64,000 bases of DNA from Stutzerimonas stutzeri (GCF_019090095.1 NZ_JAGQFP010000002.1:1798001-1862000); one strand, 5' to 3'. Positions 9,258-19,143 are shown, numbered from the stretch's first letter. Notes: generated from the letters alone by a model not told the origin. Made by a program: numbers and translations.

Positions 9258-10358
9258 ATGAAGCGACTGGCCGGCCTTTCGACCCTAGCCCTGATCATCT
9301 CTGGAACCAGCGGCTGTGGCTGGATCTGGGGTGAAGACGGATATTTCCGCGACCGTGGTAGCGACTATCTTCAGGCCCGCCAGGTACCGCCGATGCAAGC
9401 GCCGGCCGATGTCAGCCTGCGACCGATCGAGCCCCTGCTGCCCATTCCTCAGCAGGTAGCTGACACCCGTGCGACCGGCGAATACGAAGTGCCGCGCCCG
9501 CAACGCCTGCTCATCGCCGAAGAAGCCAGCGATTACAGCCTGCAGACTTCGGAAGACGCGCGTTGGCTCGTCGCCATGCGCGCTCCGTCTCAGGTCTGGA
9601 CCGCCGCTCGGCAGTTCTTCACCGACAATGGCTTCCAGATCGCCGACGAGCACCCGCAAACAGGCGAGTTCGTGACCGCCTGGCAGACCCGCGACCAGTT
9701 GGCTCCGGCACTGGTGCGCAATCTCGGCCTGGGCACCGGCGAAACCCGCGTCCGTGTTCGCATCGAACCCGGCGTGCAGCGCGACACCAGCGAAATCTAC
9801 GTCCTGAGCGTCCAGCGTCCTGCCGGTAGCAGTGCCGATGTTGCCTGGCCTGACGAGCCGGTCAACGCCGAGCTCGATCGCGTATTGCTCGACGAATTGC
9901 AGGCGGGTCTGAACAGCCGTGCGGCTCAAGGCACGTCAACTTCGCTGCTGGCCGAGCGTGACTTCGATGCGCCGAGCCGTGTAACCCTTAGCGAAGCCGG
10001 CAGCGGCTCGCCCGTGTTGCAGCTCGATACCGATTTCAACCGCGCCTGGTCGAGCGTTGGCCGCGCCCTGGCCGCCAGCGACATCCTCGTCGAAGACCTC
10101 GATCGCAGCCTGGGTGTTTATTACATCAACCTGTCGGAAGGGGCGGCGAAGCCGGATGAAAAGCCAGGTTTCTTCGCCCGATTGTTCGGCACGACCCCGG
10201 ACCGCGAGGAAATCGAGGCGCGTGCCGAGCGTTATCAAGTACGACTCACCGACATCGGTGGCAACGTGCAGGTGGCGCTCGACAAGAACCTCGATACCGT
10301 CGCGCCCGCAGACGTAGCCCGACGCGTGCTTGGCATGCTCAAAGAGAATCTGGACTGA
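9258..10358 (+). CDS. bamC: Outer membrane assembly lipoprotein BamC
   Basis: This 366-residue lipoprotein has a signal peptide with lipobox SGTSGC (Cys20), followed by an unstructured segment with DYLQAR and a proline-rich stretch, then two alpha/beta domains. These are the hallmarks of BamC (NlpB), an accessory part of the BAM complex that inserts barrels into the outer membrane. The position directly after dapA supports the call. A terminator with a perfect 11-bp stem lies 30 bases downstream, so purC may have its own promoter. Confidence 0.92.
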   Translation: MKRLAGLSTLALIISGTSGCGWIWGEDGYFRDRGSDYLQARQVPPMQAPADVSLRPIEPLLPIPQQVADTRATGEYEVPRPQRLLIAEEASDYSLQTSEDARWLVAMRAPSQVWTAARQFFTDNGFQIADEHPQTGEFVTAWQTRDQLAPALVRNLGLGTGETRVRVRIEPGVQRDTSEIYVLSVQRPAGSSADVAWPDEPVNAELDRVLLDELQAGLNSRAAQGTSTSLLAERDFDAPSRVTLSEAGSGSPVLQLDTDFNRAWSSVGRALAASDILVEDLDRSLGVYYINLSEGAAKPDEKPGFFARLFGTTPDREEIEARAERYQVRLTDIGGNVQVALDKNLDTVAPADVARRVLGMLKENLD

Positions 10359-10387
10359 TCCTTCGCATCGATCCGCTCCAACCCATC

Positions 10388-10421
10388 CAGGCGAAACCGA
10401 CAGGTTTCGCCTGTTTCGTTT
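10388..10421 (+). terminator. Rho-independent terminator after bamC
   Basis: CAGGCGAAACC (10388-10398) pairs perfectly with GGTTTCGCCTG (10403-10413) around a GACA loop, followed by TTTCGTTT. Confidence 0.8.
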
Positions 10422-10484
10422 GATGACAGATCCGATCGCCACCTGCGCACGCGGCGATGGCTCGGCAAAACCGCGAGAAGCGCC

Positions 10485-11354
10485 ATGACCACTCCCAATG
10501 CCCTCAGCCTCAAGAAGATCTACTCCGGCAAGGTTCGTGATCTGTACGAGATCGACGACAAGCGCATGCTCATGGTCGCCACGGACCGCCTCTCGGCATT
10601 CGATGTCATCCTTGCCGAGCCGATTCCGGAAAAGGGCAAGATCCTCACGGCCATTTCCAACTTCTGGTTCGACAAGCTCGCCCATCTGGTGCCCAACCAC
10701 TTCACCGGCGACAAGGTCGAGGACGTGGTCCCGGCCGATGAACTGCCGCTGGTAGAGGGCCGTGCGGTGGTGGCCAAGCGCCTCAAGCCGGTGGCGGTTG
10801 AAGCCATCGTCCGTGGCTACATCGTTGGTTCCGGCTGGAAGGAATATCAGAAGACCGGAACCGTCTGCGGAATTGCGCTGCCGGCGGGCTTGAAAGAGGC
10901 GGCCAAGCTGCCGCAACCCATCTTTACCCCGTCGACCAAGGCTGCCGTTGGCGACCACGACGAGAACATCTCCTTCGAGCAATGCGAGGCGATCATCGGC
11001 AAGGAGTTGGCCGCTCAGGTGCGCGATACATCGATCGCGCTGTATACAGCCGCGGTTGAATACGCGGCGACCCGGGGCATCATCATCGCCGACACCAAAT
11101 TCGAGTTCGGGCTCGATGAAGAGGGGCGCCTGACCCTCATGGACGAAGTGCTGACGCCCGACTCCAGCCGTTTCTGGCCTGCGGACAGCTACCAGGAAGG
11201 CCGCAATCCGCCGAGCTTCGACAAGCAGTTCGTCCGCGACTGGCTGGAATCCACCGGCTGGAACAAGGAGCCGCCCGCGCCGCCGGTGCCCGCCGACGTC
11301 GCGCAGAAAACCGCCGACAAGTATCGCGAGGCCTTGACGCGCCTGACGGCTTGA
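10485..11354 (+). CDS. purC: SAICAR synthase PurC, long (ADE1-like) type
   Basis: PurC joins aspartate to CAIR in purine synthesis. The motifs [11 protein letters not shown] near the N-terminus, [13 protein letters not shown], and [16 protein letters not shown] are those of SAICAR synthases. The protein has 289 residues and starts [14 protein letters not shown], like the longer yeast ADE1, Xanthomonas and Burkholderia forms. The Pseudomonas PurC I know has about 236 residues and a different N-terminus (EELYRGKAKSVY). It sits at the usual position after bamC, so this looks like a replacement of the classical gene in place, or a lineage-specific form. Confidence in function is high; the replacement is inference. 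Confidence 0.93.
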   Translation: MTTPNALSLKKIYSGKVRDLYEIDDKRMLMVATDRLSAFDVILAEPIPEKGKILTAISNFWFDKLAHLVPNHFTGDKVEDVVPADELPLVEGRAVVAKRLKPVAVEAIVRGYIVGSGWKEYQKTGTVCGIALPAGLKEAAKLPQPIFTPSTKAAVGDHDENISFEQCEAIIGKELAAQVRDTSIALYTAAVEYAATRGIIIADTKFEFGLDEEGRLTLMDEVLTPDSSRFWPADSYQEGRNPPSFDKQFVRDWLESTGWNKEPPAPPVPADVAQKTADKYREALTRLTA

Positions 11355-11427
11355 GCAAGCACGCCGCCAATATTGGCGTATGGTCAACGCAACATGCTGA
11401 ATAACGAGAAAAAAGCGCCCTGTGGGG

Positions 11428-11456
11428 TTCGACAATCGCTCGCGAACTGCTATGAT
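11428..11456 (+). promoter_or_regulatory. sigma-70 type promoter of tRNA-Ser
   Basis: TTCGAC (11428-11433) and TATGAT (11451-11456) lie 17 bases apart, followed by a GCGCGCC discriminator and the tRNA 11 bases downstream. Confidence 0.65.
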
Positions 11457-11466
11457 GCGCGCCGCT

Positions 11467-11556
11467 GGAGAGATGCCGGAGTGGCCGAACGGGACGGATT
11501 CGAAATCCGTTGTACCCTCGCGGGTACCTAGGGTTCAAATCCCTATCTCTCCGCCA
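11467..11556 (+). tRNA. tRNA-Ser (anticodon CGA)
   Basis: This is a 90-nt class II tRNA. The acceptor stem GGAGAGA pairs with TCTCTCC, the anticodon stem ACGGA/TCCGT encloses the loop TTCGAAA with anticodon CGA, and a long variable arm (CCCTCGCGGG) is followed by the T arm with TTCAAAT. The CCA end is encoded. It marks the boundary between the conserved block to the left and a catabolic block to the right; tRNA-Ser genes are common island sites, but no integrase or second att copy was found. Confidence 0.96.
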
Positions 11557-11571
11557 CTATTCGAAACACTG

Positions 11572-11613
11572 GAAGCCCCGCCGCACTAAGCCTGCAGCGG
11601 GGCTTCTTTGTTT
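11572..11613 (+). terminator. Rho-independent terminator after tRNA-Ser
   Basis: GAAGCCCCGC (11572-11581) pairs perfectly with GCGGGGCTTC (11597-11606), followed by TTTGTTT. Confidence 0.85.
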
Positions 11614-12000
11614 CCGGGGGTTTAATTTGGGGTAAATGTATCGGCAGATACAGCCCGCTCGACGCCACCTCGCTCCGGCCTGAACCGCTCATACGGGATA
11701 CGATTGCGGCCATGCTTTTGGTATTGCCCGGTGTCCGTTGTCGTTGGTGATCGACCAGCTCACCGCCTGCCGTTCCATATGACGCTGCGCCCCGAGCTCC
11801 TGACAGCGTAATCGCCTCTTCTTGCTCTTACCTGTCCTGCTGTGTCACCTCAATTATTTTCCTTCGGACCGTGCGGTTCTTGCCTAGTCCTGCGCACCAC
11901 CGCACCACCCGAGCGGTCCATGCCAATCCCGCGGCCGTCTTGCACAGATCCACCGTTCTGCAATCAGACCGACGCCTGCTGTCTCCCCCGCATTAGGCGG
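11614..12000. other. Gene-free stretch downstream of tRNA-Ser
   Basis: I see no convincing gene here. Short open stretches exist on both strands, but none has a recognisable product or ribosome site. It is where an inserted element's end would lie if tRNA-Ser were an attachment site, but no repeat of the tRNA 3' end was found elsewhere in the window. Confidence 0.4.
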
Positions 12001-12070
12001 CCATTCCAAAACGGCATATCCCGCATCGCACAGTTCTATTAGTTATAGGGGAAAACGCTTGGATAGCATC
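12001..12070 (+). promoter_or_regulatory. 70-bp upstream element, copy A (shared with 24202-24271)
   Basis: This element lies 43 bases upstream of the NylB-like hydrolase start. It matches the reverse complement of 24202-24271 at 62 of 70 positions without gaps. Three blocks are identical: 12001-12017 (CCATTCCAAAACGGCAT), a 21-base block at 12024-12044, and 12056-12070 (CGCTTGGATAGCATC). The outer blocks contain an inverted repeat, CCAAAACG and CGCTTGG, about 53 bases apart, which is near five helical turns. I read it as an operator and promoter region; the regulator is unknown, with the LysR gene at 19144 the nearest candidate. Confidence 0.7.
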
Positions 12071-12113
12071 ATTCGAAAGCCCTTCGGGAAACTTCGCCAA
12101 AGGAACAAGAATA

Positions 12114-13451
12114 ATGAAACCAAGCGTAGCCTTATCCCTCACCATGCCTCCATTCGGCTTGCGGAGCCTGGGACTGGGCGCGGCAATTTCTTTCATGGGC
12201 GTGCTGCAGCCTGCGCTGGCCGCGAGCCCGACCAGCGCGGGTGTCATGGAAGGTTTTCCGCCGGCCGTTGAGATGCGCGTGAACCAGGGAAATGCCTTTA
12301 CGCTACCCTTTCTGCGCTGGTCCATGCGCCACGCCCGCGAAGTGTCACCGACTCGCACTATCGCTCGCTCCGAACGTCCGCTGACGATTACCGAAGGGGC
12401 GCACAAAGGCTTCGGTTCGCTGACCTTCGCGGCGGGGCAGCAGCGGATATCGCTCGATGGCTATCTAGGCGAGACCGCCACCGACGGCCTGATCGTATTG
12501 CACAAAGGCGAAATCGTGTTTGAGCGGTACTTCGAGGGGTTCGACGCGCGGCAGCCGCACGTCTGGGCATCCATGACCAAGTCGGTGACCGGATTGCTTG
12601 CCGCGCAGTTCATCGCCGAAGGCAAACTGGACCCGAACGCCAAGCTTGTGCAATACGTGCCCGAGCTGGGTGGCACAGCGTTCGGTGAGAGCACCGTGCA
12701 ACAGAATCTGGACATGCAGGTGGCGGTGGCCTATCCGGAGCACGTGCCGCCAGATCTGGGGCTGTTCGCCGCGACGGGGCTGATTCCGCGAAAACCGGAC
12801 ATGCCCGGCGATATCTATTCGTTTCTGCAAGTCGCCAAAGCGGACGAACAAACCGCCTCGTCGCCGGTGTTCTTCTACCAGAACGGCTCGCCCGAAGCGG
12901 TGGCTTGGGCGTTGCGCCGCATCTCCGCACAGAGTTGGGCCGAACTGGTGTCCGAGCGAATCTGGTCACGCTTTGCGCAAGAGGACGCCTATGTCCAGGT
13001 CGACGCACTGGGCACCGAGATGGCCAGCGGTGGTATCAGCTGCAATCTGCGCGATACCGCGCGCTTTGCCGAGTTGGTGCGCCGTGAGCTTACTCGTGAC
13101 AGGGCCGATGACAGCTTCAACCAGGCCGCCCGCAGTCTGCTGAACAGCGGCGATGCGGCGCTGTTCGCCAAAGGCAATCTGGGGCCGGGACGGCCCGGCT
13201 ACGCCTACCGTAATTACTGGCTGCAGAAGAATGACGGTGACGGGTCGCTGGAGGCCAGCGGCCGTTTCGGCCAGAAAATCTACATCAACCCGACGCGTGA
13301 GCTGGTCATCGTCAAGCTGTCGGCGACGCCCGACCTGGCGCGCCGCGCGACCAGCGCGGACGGACCGGCCAAGGTGGCGTCCCGGGCGATCGACTCGCCC
13401 GCCACCTTCAACAACATGGTCAGCGCGGTACTGGACGACTTGCCGCACTGA
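12114..13451 (+). CDS. Serine hydrolase of the beta-lactamase superfamily (NylB/EstB-like)
   Basis: This 445-residue exported enzyme has a signal peptide ending near PALAAS (about residue 37). It carries the class C beta-lactamase fold signatures: SMTK at 153-156 (nucleophile Ser153, Lys156), YQN at 255-257 and GRFGQ at 383-387 in place of the KTG motif. This pattern is that of 6-aminohexanoate-dimer hydrolase (NylB) and related carboxylesterases, which cut amides or esters rather than beta-lactams. The substrate is unknown. It is the first gene of a plus-strand run ending in an alkylsulfatase and is preceded by the shared 70-bp element. An in-frame ATG at codon 11 is an alternative start. 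Confidence 0.8.
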   Translation: MKPSVALSLTMPPFGLRSLGLGAAISFMGVLQPALAASPTSAGVMEGFPPAVEMRVNQGNAFTLPFLRWSMRHAREVSPTRTIARSERPLTITEGAHKGFGSLTFAAGQQRISLDGYLGETATDGLIVLHKGEIVFERYFEGFDARQPHVWASMTKSVTGLLAAQFIAEGKLDPNAKLVQYVPELGGTAFGESTVQQNLDMQVAVAYPEHVPPDLGLFAATGLIPRKPDMPGDIYSFLQVAKADEQTASSPVFFYQNGSPEAVAWALRRISAQSWAELVSERIWSRFAQEDAYVQVDALGTEMASGGISCNLRDTARFAELVRRELTRDRADDSFNQAARSLLNSGDAALFAKGNLGPGRPGYAYRNYWLQKNDGDGSLEASGRFGQKIYINPTRELVIVKLSATPDLARRATSADGPAKVASRAIDSPATFNNMVSAVLDDLPH

Positions 13452-13552
13452 GCCACACCTCGCACCCACCCGCAAACGAACCGCGCAGGCCACTGCGCTT
13501 CAGCGGGCTGTTGCCCGCGTAACGGACCCGACAAAAACAACGAGAGGGTTGT

Positions 13553-15421
13553 ATGAGCTACTTCATCACGCGTCACCGACATCGTTTCGCCCCTGCCGCG
13601 CTGGCGTCGGGAATCGCGCTGGCCTGCCAGTCATCGCTGCTGCAGGCCGCCACCTGGCAGCTCGATGACGACTGGAGCCTGACTACCCACAGCACCCTGT
13701 CGCTGGGCACCAGTTGGTCCCTGCAGAACGCCGACAAAGGGCTGCTGAACAAGGCGGATGCCGCCAGCATCGGCAAGGAGGGCAGGGGCATCAATTACAA
13801 CGGCGACGACGGCAAGCTCAACTTCGACAAGGGCGACACCATTTCGACGCTGTTCAAGGGCCTGACCGAGTTCGACCTGAACGGCGGGTCCCAAGGCGCG
13901 TTTATCCGCTTCAAATACTGGTATGACCATGCCATGGCGACCGGCAACGGCGACTTCCGGCGCTTCGACGATGCCGGCTGGCAGCGCCTGGCCCGTTTCA
14001 AGGGTTTCGAGGTGCTCGATGCCTACCTGTGGAAGGACTTCGAACTGGCCGATCGCCCGCTCAGCGTGAAGGTCGGCAAGCAGGTACTCAGCTGGGGCGA
14101 AGCGCTGTTCATGCAGAACGGCGTCAACGCCATCAACCCGCTGGATGTCTCGGCGTTCAACCGCCCCGGCACCGAGCTCAAGGAAGGCCTGCTGCCGGTG
14201 GAGATGGTGTCGTTCAACTACGACCTGGCTGACCGCCTCAGCGTCGAGGGCTTCTGGCAGTACAACTTCCGCCCGTCGGTGCTGGAGGGCTGTGGCACCT
14301 TCTTCAGTACCAATGATGCTCTGCAGGAAGGCTGTCAGTACAACAAGCTCATCGCCGGCGGCATTGCGACCACCGATATTTCCAGCATCGAAAACGCCGT
14401 CGACGCGCCGCCCGGGATGGCACCGGCTGCCGAGCGCTACCTGCGTCGTACATCCACCGACTGGGCGCGCGACACCGGTCAGTACGGCCTGGCCATGCAC
14501 TACCTGGTCGAGCCGCTCAACGATGCTGACCTCGGCCTGTATTACCTCAACTACCACAGCCGTACACCGCTGCTGTCCGGGGTGATTGCACGTCAGGCGC
14601 CCGGCGCCGGCGGCAATCCGGGAGCCAACCTCAACACGGGTGATTACTCCACCGTCTACCCGGAAGACATCCGCCTGTTCGGTGCCAGCATCAGCACCGT
14701 GGTGGGCAGCACGGCGGTGTTCGGCGAGCTGACCTATCGCCCCAACATGCCGCTGAGCTACAACTCCGCGGACCTGATCAACCTGCTTGCCGGCCAGCGC
14801 AATAGCTGGATCATGCCGATGACCCCCGCTGAGCTGGCCGCGGCCCGTGGCAGCCGGGTGGACGGCTACACGCGCAAGGAGGTGTGGCAGTTCAGCCTGG
14901 GGGCCGCCGACAGCCTGTCCAATGTGCTCGGGGCGCAACGCCTCGCTTGGGCTGCGGAGCTGGGGGGCAACTGGATAGGCGGGCTCGATCCGCAGGACCA
15001 GCGGCTCGGACGTCCCGGCTCCTTCGGTCGTACCCCGACGTCCGACGGTAGCCCTTGCTCGACACCCTCGGCTCAGAACCCCGCCGGACTGACCGACGCT
15101 GAACTCGCCGCTGCCACCAACTGCAACACCCACGGGGTGATGACCGCGTTCTCCTGGGGCTATCGCGTGCGCATGGGGTTGAGCTACGAGGATTGGCTGC
15201 CGGCCACGGTGGTGACCCCTTCGATCAACTGGCGCCACGACGTCGAGGGTTACGGCCCCAACTTCCAGGAAGGACAGCAGGCCCTGGGCCTTGCCTTGAA
15301 CTTCGACTATCGCAACGAGTACTCGCTCGAGCTGGCTTACAACAGCTTCTTCGGCACGAACGAGTTTTCCCTCATCGATGACCGCGACTATGCCTCGGTC
15401 ACTGTCAAAGCGAGCTTCTGA
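13553..15421 (+). CDS. DUF1302 family outer-membrane barrel protein
   Basis: The 622-residue protein has an N-terminal signal peptide (to about residue 33, LLQAAT) and then alternating amphipathic strands ending in a C-terminal aromatic residue (KASF), as in outer-membrane barrels. Segments such as GKQVLSWGEALF and FNRPGTELKEG are characteristic of DUF1302. The family is usually encoded beside DUF1329 proteins, as here (2-base gap to the next gene), often near genes for hydrophobic compound breakdown. The exact function is not established. It could be a substrate channel for the product or substrate of the neighbouring hydrolases. Confidence 0.8.
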   Translation: MSYFITRHRHRFAPAALASGIALACQSSLLQAATWQLDDDWSLTTHSTLSLGTSWSLQNADKGLLNKADAASIGKEGRGINYNGDDGKLNFDKGDTISTLFKGLTEFDLNGGSQGAFIRFKYWYDHAMATGNGDFRRFDDAGWQRLARFKGFEVLDAYLWKDFELADRPLSVKVGKQVLSWGEALFMQNGVNAINPLDVSAFNRPGTELKEGLLPVEMVSFNYDLADRLSVEGFWQYNFRPSVLEGCGTFFSTNDALQEGCQYNKLIAGGIATTDISSIENAVDAPPGMAPAAERYLRRTSTDWARDTGQYGLAMHYLVEPLNDADLGLYYLNYHSRTPLLSGVIARQAPGAGGNPGANLNTGDYSTVYPEDIRLFGASISTVVGSTAVFGELTYRPNMPLSYNSADLINLLAGQRNSWIMPMTPAELAAARGSRVDGYTRKEVWQFSLGAADSLSNVLGAQRLAWAAELGGNWIGGLDPQDQRLGRPGSFGRTPTSDGSPCSTPSAQNPAGLTDAELAAATNCNTHGVMTAFSWGYRVRMGLSYEDWLPATVVTPSINWRHDVEGYGPNFQEGQQALGLALNFDYRNEYSLELAYNSFFGTNEFSLIDDRDYASVTVKASF

Positions 15422-15423
15422 CC

Positions 15424-16767
15424 ATGACTGCCTTCAAGACCCTCTCTTTTTCCCTCAGTCTGCTGGCCGCCTGCACCCTGGTACAGGCCAAGGAAAACGA
15501 TCCGGCGCATCTGGATAACGTGCTCACGCCGGTGGGAGCCGAGCGCGCCGGCAATGCCGATGGCAGCATCCCGGCCTGGGATGGCGGTATGAAGCCGGGT
15601 GCCGCGGCCATCGGCGCCAACGGCGATTACAGCGATCCGTTCGCCAACGAGCAGCCGCTCTTCGTGATTACCCACGACAACGTGGGCCAGTACAAGGACC
15701 AACTGAGCCCCGGTCAGCAAGAAATGTTCGCCCGCTATGCGGACTACCGCATGCCGGTCTATCCGACCCACCGCAGCGCCACGCTACCCCAGGCCTACCT
15801 CGACAAGAGCCGGGAGAACCTTGGCCAGGTGTCGCTGAGCGACAACGGTAACGGTCTGAAAGGCTATGAGTTCGGCGTTCCGTTTCCACAGCCGACCGCG
15901 GGCCTGGAAGTCATGTGGAACCACCTGACGCGCTATCGCGGAGGGTCGATTCGGCGGCAGTTCGCATCGGCTACCGTTCAGGAGAAAGGTGACTACACGC
16001 TGGTCAGTTCGGACGGCCTGACCGTCTTTCGCGAAAACATCAGCGATCTCGGCCCAAACGAAAACCTGTTGTTGCTCAACCGTGTACGCACCACCGCGCC
16101 ATCACGCTATGCCGGTGAGGTCACGCTGGTGCACGAGCCGCTCAATCTGGTCGAAGGCTCGCGCTCGGCCTGGCAATACAACCCCGGGCAGCGACGTGTG
16201 CGCAGGGCGCCGACGGTCGCCTATGACAGCAGTGCGCGGTACAGCTTTGGTCAGGTGATCGCCGACAGCGTCGACGGTTACAACGGCGCCCCTGATCGCT
16301 ACGACTGGACGCTGCAGGGCAAGAAGGAAATGCTGATTCCCTACAACGCCTACCGGGTGGCCAGCAAGCAGATCAAGTACAGCGACCTGTTGACGCCGAA
16401 CTACCTCAACCCTGCCTATACCCGTTATGAGAAACACCGCGTGTGGGTCGTCGAGGCGAATCTCAAAGAGGGGGTTCGGCACGTATACGCCAAACGCCGC
16501 TTCTATCTCGATGAAGACACCTGGCAGATCGTGGCGTCGGACATCTATGACAGCCGTGGTGAGTTGTGGCGCAACTATGAATCGCATATCGCCATGCTGC
16601 ATGACGTCCAGCTGCCGATCACCGTGGCCGAGGCGACCTACGATCTGATCTCCGGCCGCTACGCGGTCAACTATCTGACCAACGAGGCGCCCAGCAAGGC
16701 GCGCTACGGCGAGACCCTGTCGAAATCGGAGTTCACGCCAGCGCAGTTGAAGCGCCTGGGCAAATAG
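15424..16767 (+). CDS. DUF1329 family periplasmic/outer-membrane associated protein
   Basis: The 447-residue protein starts with a signal peptide (cleavage near VQAKEND, residue 23). It then shows the DUF1329 layout: LTPVGAERAGNADGSIPAWDGG near the mature N-terminus and a C-terminal half with repeated aromatic strands (HRVWVVEANL, YDSRGELWRNYE), which in this family adopts a LolB-like half-barrel. It is nearly contiguous with the DUF1302 gene and surely co-transcribed. A role in handling hydrophobic substrates between membranes is plausible from the fold but unproven. Confidence 0.8.
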   Translation: MTAFKTLSFSLSLLAACTLVQAKENDPAHLDNVLTPVGAERAGNADGSIPAWDGGMKPGAAAIGANGDYSDPFANEQPLFVITHDNVGQYKDQLSPGQQEMFARYADYRMPVYPTHRSATLPQAYLDKSRENLGQVSLSDNGNGLKGYEFGVPFPQPTAGLEVMWNHLTRYRGGSIRRQFASATVQEKGDYTLVSSDGLTVFRENISDLGPNENLLLLNRVRTTAPSRYAGEVTLVHEPLNLVEGSRSAWQYNPGQRRVRRAPTVAYDSSARYSFGQVIADSVDGYNGAPDRYDWTLQGKKEMLIPYNAYRVASKQIKYSDLLTPNYLNPAYTRYEKHRVWVVEANLKEGVRHVYAKRRFYLDEDTWQIVASDIYDSRGELWRNYESHIAMLHDVQLPITVAEATYDLISGRYAVNYLTNEAPSKARYGETLSKSEFTPAQLKRLGK

Positions 16768-16867
16768 CGGCTTGCACAGTCTGGTCAGCCGGTTGGTTGG
16801 CCAGCGCTCGCGAAGACGGCGCCCTGACCGGCGCCGACGTTGCATTCATTCATCGACGGACAAGATC

Positions 16868-18835
16868 ATGCCCATTTTTCGCCTCAGCGCCTTGGCCCTG
16901 GCGGTTATCGCCTTGGGGGCCCACGCCGAGCAGCAGCCGATCGCTGCCAAACCCGCCACCGAGATCACCACGCAGCGCAATCAGGCGTGGCTCGAGCAAC
17001 TGCCCTTCGCTGACCAGGCCGATTTCGAGAGTGCCCGCAGGGGGCTTATCGAACCATTCGACGGTGTGATCAAGCGCGCCGATGGCAAGCCAGTCTGGAA
17101 CCGCGTGGCTTACAACTTCCTCGATGGCAAGGATGCGCCGTCGAGCGTCAACCCGAGCCTCTGGCGGATCGCCCAGCTCAACAACATCGCCGGCTTGTTC
17201 GAAGTACGCGAGCGCGTCTATCAGATCCGCGGTATGGACCTGTCGAACATGACCATCATCGAAGGCGACAGCGGTGTGATCATCATCGATCCGTTGATCA
17301 GCACCGAGACAGCGCGCGCCGGCCTCGAGCTGTATTACAAGCATCGCCCGCGCCGCCCGGTGGTCGCGGTGATCTACAGCCATTCTCATGTCGACCATTT
17401 CGGCGGCGTGCGTGGCGTCATCGACGAAGCCGATGTGAAGGCCGGCAACGTCATGGTGATCGCGCCGCAAGGTTTCTACGAACACGCCGTCAGCGAGAAC
17501 GTACTGGCCGGACCGGCGATGATGCGCCGCGCACAGTACATGTACGGCGCGCTGCTGCCGCGCGGCGAGCGAGGGCAGGTGGATGCCGGCCTCGGCAAGG
17601 GCACGCCGATCAATGCAACGGTGACATTGATCGCACCGACCGACCTGATTGTCGAGCCGCTGGAGACGCACAAGGTCGATGGCGTGGAGATCGAATTTCA
17701 GCTCACGCCGGGCAGCGAGGCACCGGCGGAAATGAACATGTACTTTCCGCAGTTCAAGACCTTGTGCATGGCCGAGAATGCTACCCACACCCAGCACAAC
17801 GTGCTGACGCTGCGCGGCGCCCTGGTGCGTGACGCCAAGGTATGGGCCCAGTACCTGGACGAGTCGCTGGTGCGCTACGGCGACAAGGCCGAAGTGTTGT
17901 TCGCTCAACATCATTGGCCAACCTGGGGTGGCGGTGAGATTCGTGACTATCTGGCCGACCAGCGAGACATGTACGCCTTCCTCGACAGTCAGACGTTGCG
18001 CCTGATCAACCAGGGACTGACCTCCACCGAGATCGCGGCCAAGCTGCAGTCGTTGCCGCCGCGGCTGGCCAGCAAGTGGTACAGCCGTGACTACTACGGG
18101 TCGCTCAGCCACAACGTGCGGGCTGTCTACCAGCGGTACATGGGGTTCTACGACGGCAATCCGGCCAATCTCGACCCGTTGCCGCCGGTGGAGGCGGGTA
18201 GCCGCTACGTCGCCGCCATGGGCGGCGCCGACGCGGTGCTGAACGGTGCCCGCCAGGCCTTTGCTGAAGGTGACTACCGCTGGGCGGCGCAACTGCTCAA
18301 CCATCTGGTCTTCGCCGAACCTGACAACGCGGCGGCGCGCAACCTGCAGGCCGATACCCTGGAGCAGCTCGGCTACCAGAGTGAGAACGCGACCTGGCGC
18401 AACGTCTACCTCAGCGGTGCTCATGAGCTGCGCGCAGGTGTAGCCGAGGCCCGTGCGCGCAATGGCTCGCCAGACATGGTACGGGCGCTGACGCCCAGCA
18501 TGTTCTTCGACTACCTGGCCGTTCGTATCGACGCCATGAAGGAGGCCGAGCGGGACCTGTTGATCAATTGGCGTTTTACCGACCTCGACGAGCAATACGC
18601 GCTGACCCTGCGTAACGGAGTGCTGACCCAGCGCAAGGGTTCGCGCCACGCCGAAGCCGACATCGACGTGAGCATGAGCAAGGCATTGCTCGACCGCATC
18701 GCCCTCAAGGAAACCAGTTTCCTGAAGGAAGCCACGAGCGGTGGAATCGACATCGACCGCGGGCGTATGCAACTGCTCAAGCTGCTCGGCGGCCTGGACG
18801 AGGCGAACCCGCAGTTCAACCTGGTCACGCCCTGA
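16868..18835 (+). CDS. Secreted alkyl/aryl-sulfatase, SdsA1-like (metallo-beta-lactamase type)
   Basis: The 655-residue protein has a signal peptide (ALGAHAEQ, about residue 20), a metallo-beta-lactamase domain with the zinc motif SHSHVDHFGG (His172, His174, Asp176, His177), an alkylsulfatase dimerisation region (LEQLGYQSENATWRNVYLSG) and a C-terminal SCP2-like domain. In P. aeruginosa SdsA1 the same motif is at H169-H174. Such enzymes release sulfate from primary alkyl sulfates such as dodecyl sulfate. The frame extends upstream to 16772, but the ATG at 16868 gives the signal peptide. It is the last gene of the plus-strand operon and is followed by a terminator. Confidence 0.9.
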   Translation: MPIFRLSALALAVIALGAHAEQQPIAAKPATEITTQRNQAWLEQLPFADQADFESARRGLIEPFDGVIKRADGKPVWNRVAYNFLDGKDAPSSVNPSLWRIAQLNNIAGLFEVRERVYQIRGMDLSNMTIIEGDSGVIIIDPLISTETARAGLELYYKHRPRRPVVAVIYSHSHVDHFGGVRGVIDEADVKAGNVMVIAPQGFYEHAVSENVLAGPAMMRRAQYMYGALLPRGERGQVDAGLGKGTPINATVTLIAPTDLIVEPLETHKVDGVEIEFQLTPGSEAPAEMNMYFPQFKTLCMAENATHTQHNVLTLRGALVRDAKVWAQYLDESLVRYGDKAEVLFAQHHWPTWGGGEIRDYLADQRDMYAFLDSQTLRLINQGLTSTEIAAKLQSLPPRLASKWYSRDYYGSLSHNVRAVYQRYMGFYDGNPANLDPLPPVEAGSRYVAAMGGADAVLNGARQAFAEGDYRWAAQLLNHLVFAEPDNAAARNLQADTLEQLGYQSENATWRNVYLSGAHELRAGVAEARARNGSPDMVRALTPSMFFDYLAVRIDAMKEAERDLLINWRFTDLDEQYALTLRNGVLTQRKGSRHAEADIDVSMSKALLDRIALKETSFLKEATSGGIDIDRGRMQLLKLLGGLDEANPQFNLVTP

Positions 18836-18845
18836 GTCGCGAACG

Positions 18846-18883
18846 AACGCCCCGCGCGGCGCTGGCCGGGCGGGGCGTTTTTG
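18846..18883 (+). terminator. Rho-independent terminator after alkylsulfatase
   Basis: AACGCCCCGC (18846-18855) pairs with GCGGGGCGTT (18870-18879), followed by TTTTTG. It ends the hydrolase-sulfatase operon. Confidence 0.85.
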
Positions 18884-19143
18884 TCCGCGTCCGCATCGGC
18901 CACCGTGGCCTGCGCTGCATGCATTCCGGAGGCCACCGGCAACGCCGTCCGGATGCGTCCGATAGCGCACCTGGCGTCCAGCCTGCCGCAATGGCCGGCG
19001 GGTGAACGCCATCCTCTGTCATCCGGGCTGCCAAGGCTCCCGTGGTGTCGGTGATTCAGCGATACTAGGGCGGCGCGCAGCCCCCCGCAGATAACCGCTT
19101 CTGGGGGGCGACAACGCGCCGGCACGATCCTAGAGAGAACCGC

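Noticed and set aside
11467..12113. Integrated element with attL at tRNA-Ser
   Set aside because: No integrase, transposase or second copy of the tRNA 3' end was seen in the window.
13631..15238. A 535-codon frame antisense to DUF1302
   Set aside because: It is a shadow of the high-GC sense gene with no signal peptide or known domain.
16850..19012. A 720-codon frame antisense to the alkylsulfatase
   Set aside because: It has biased composition rich in His, Arg, Gly and Val, no motif, and the sense protein carries the complete zinc site.
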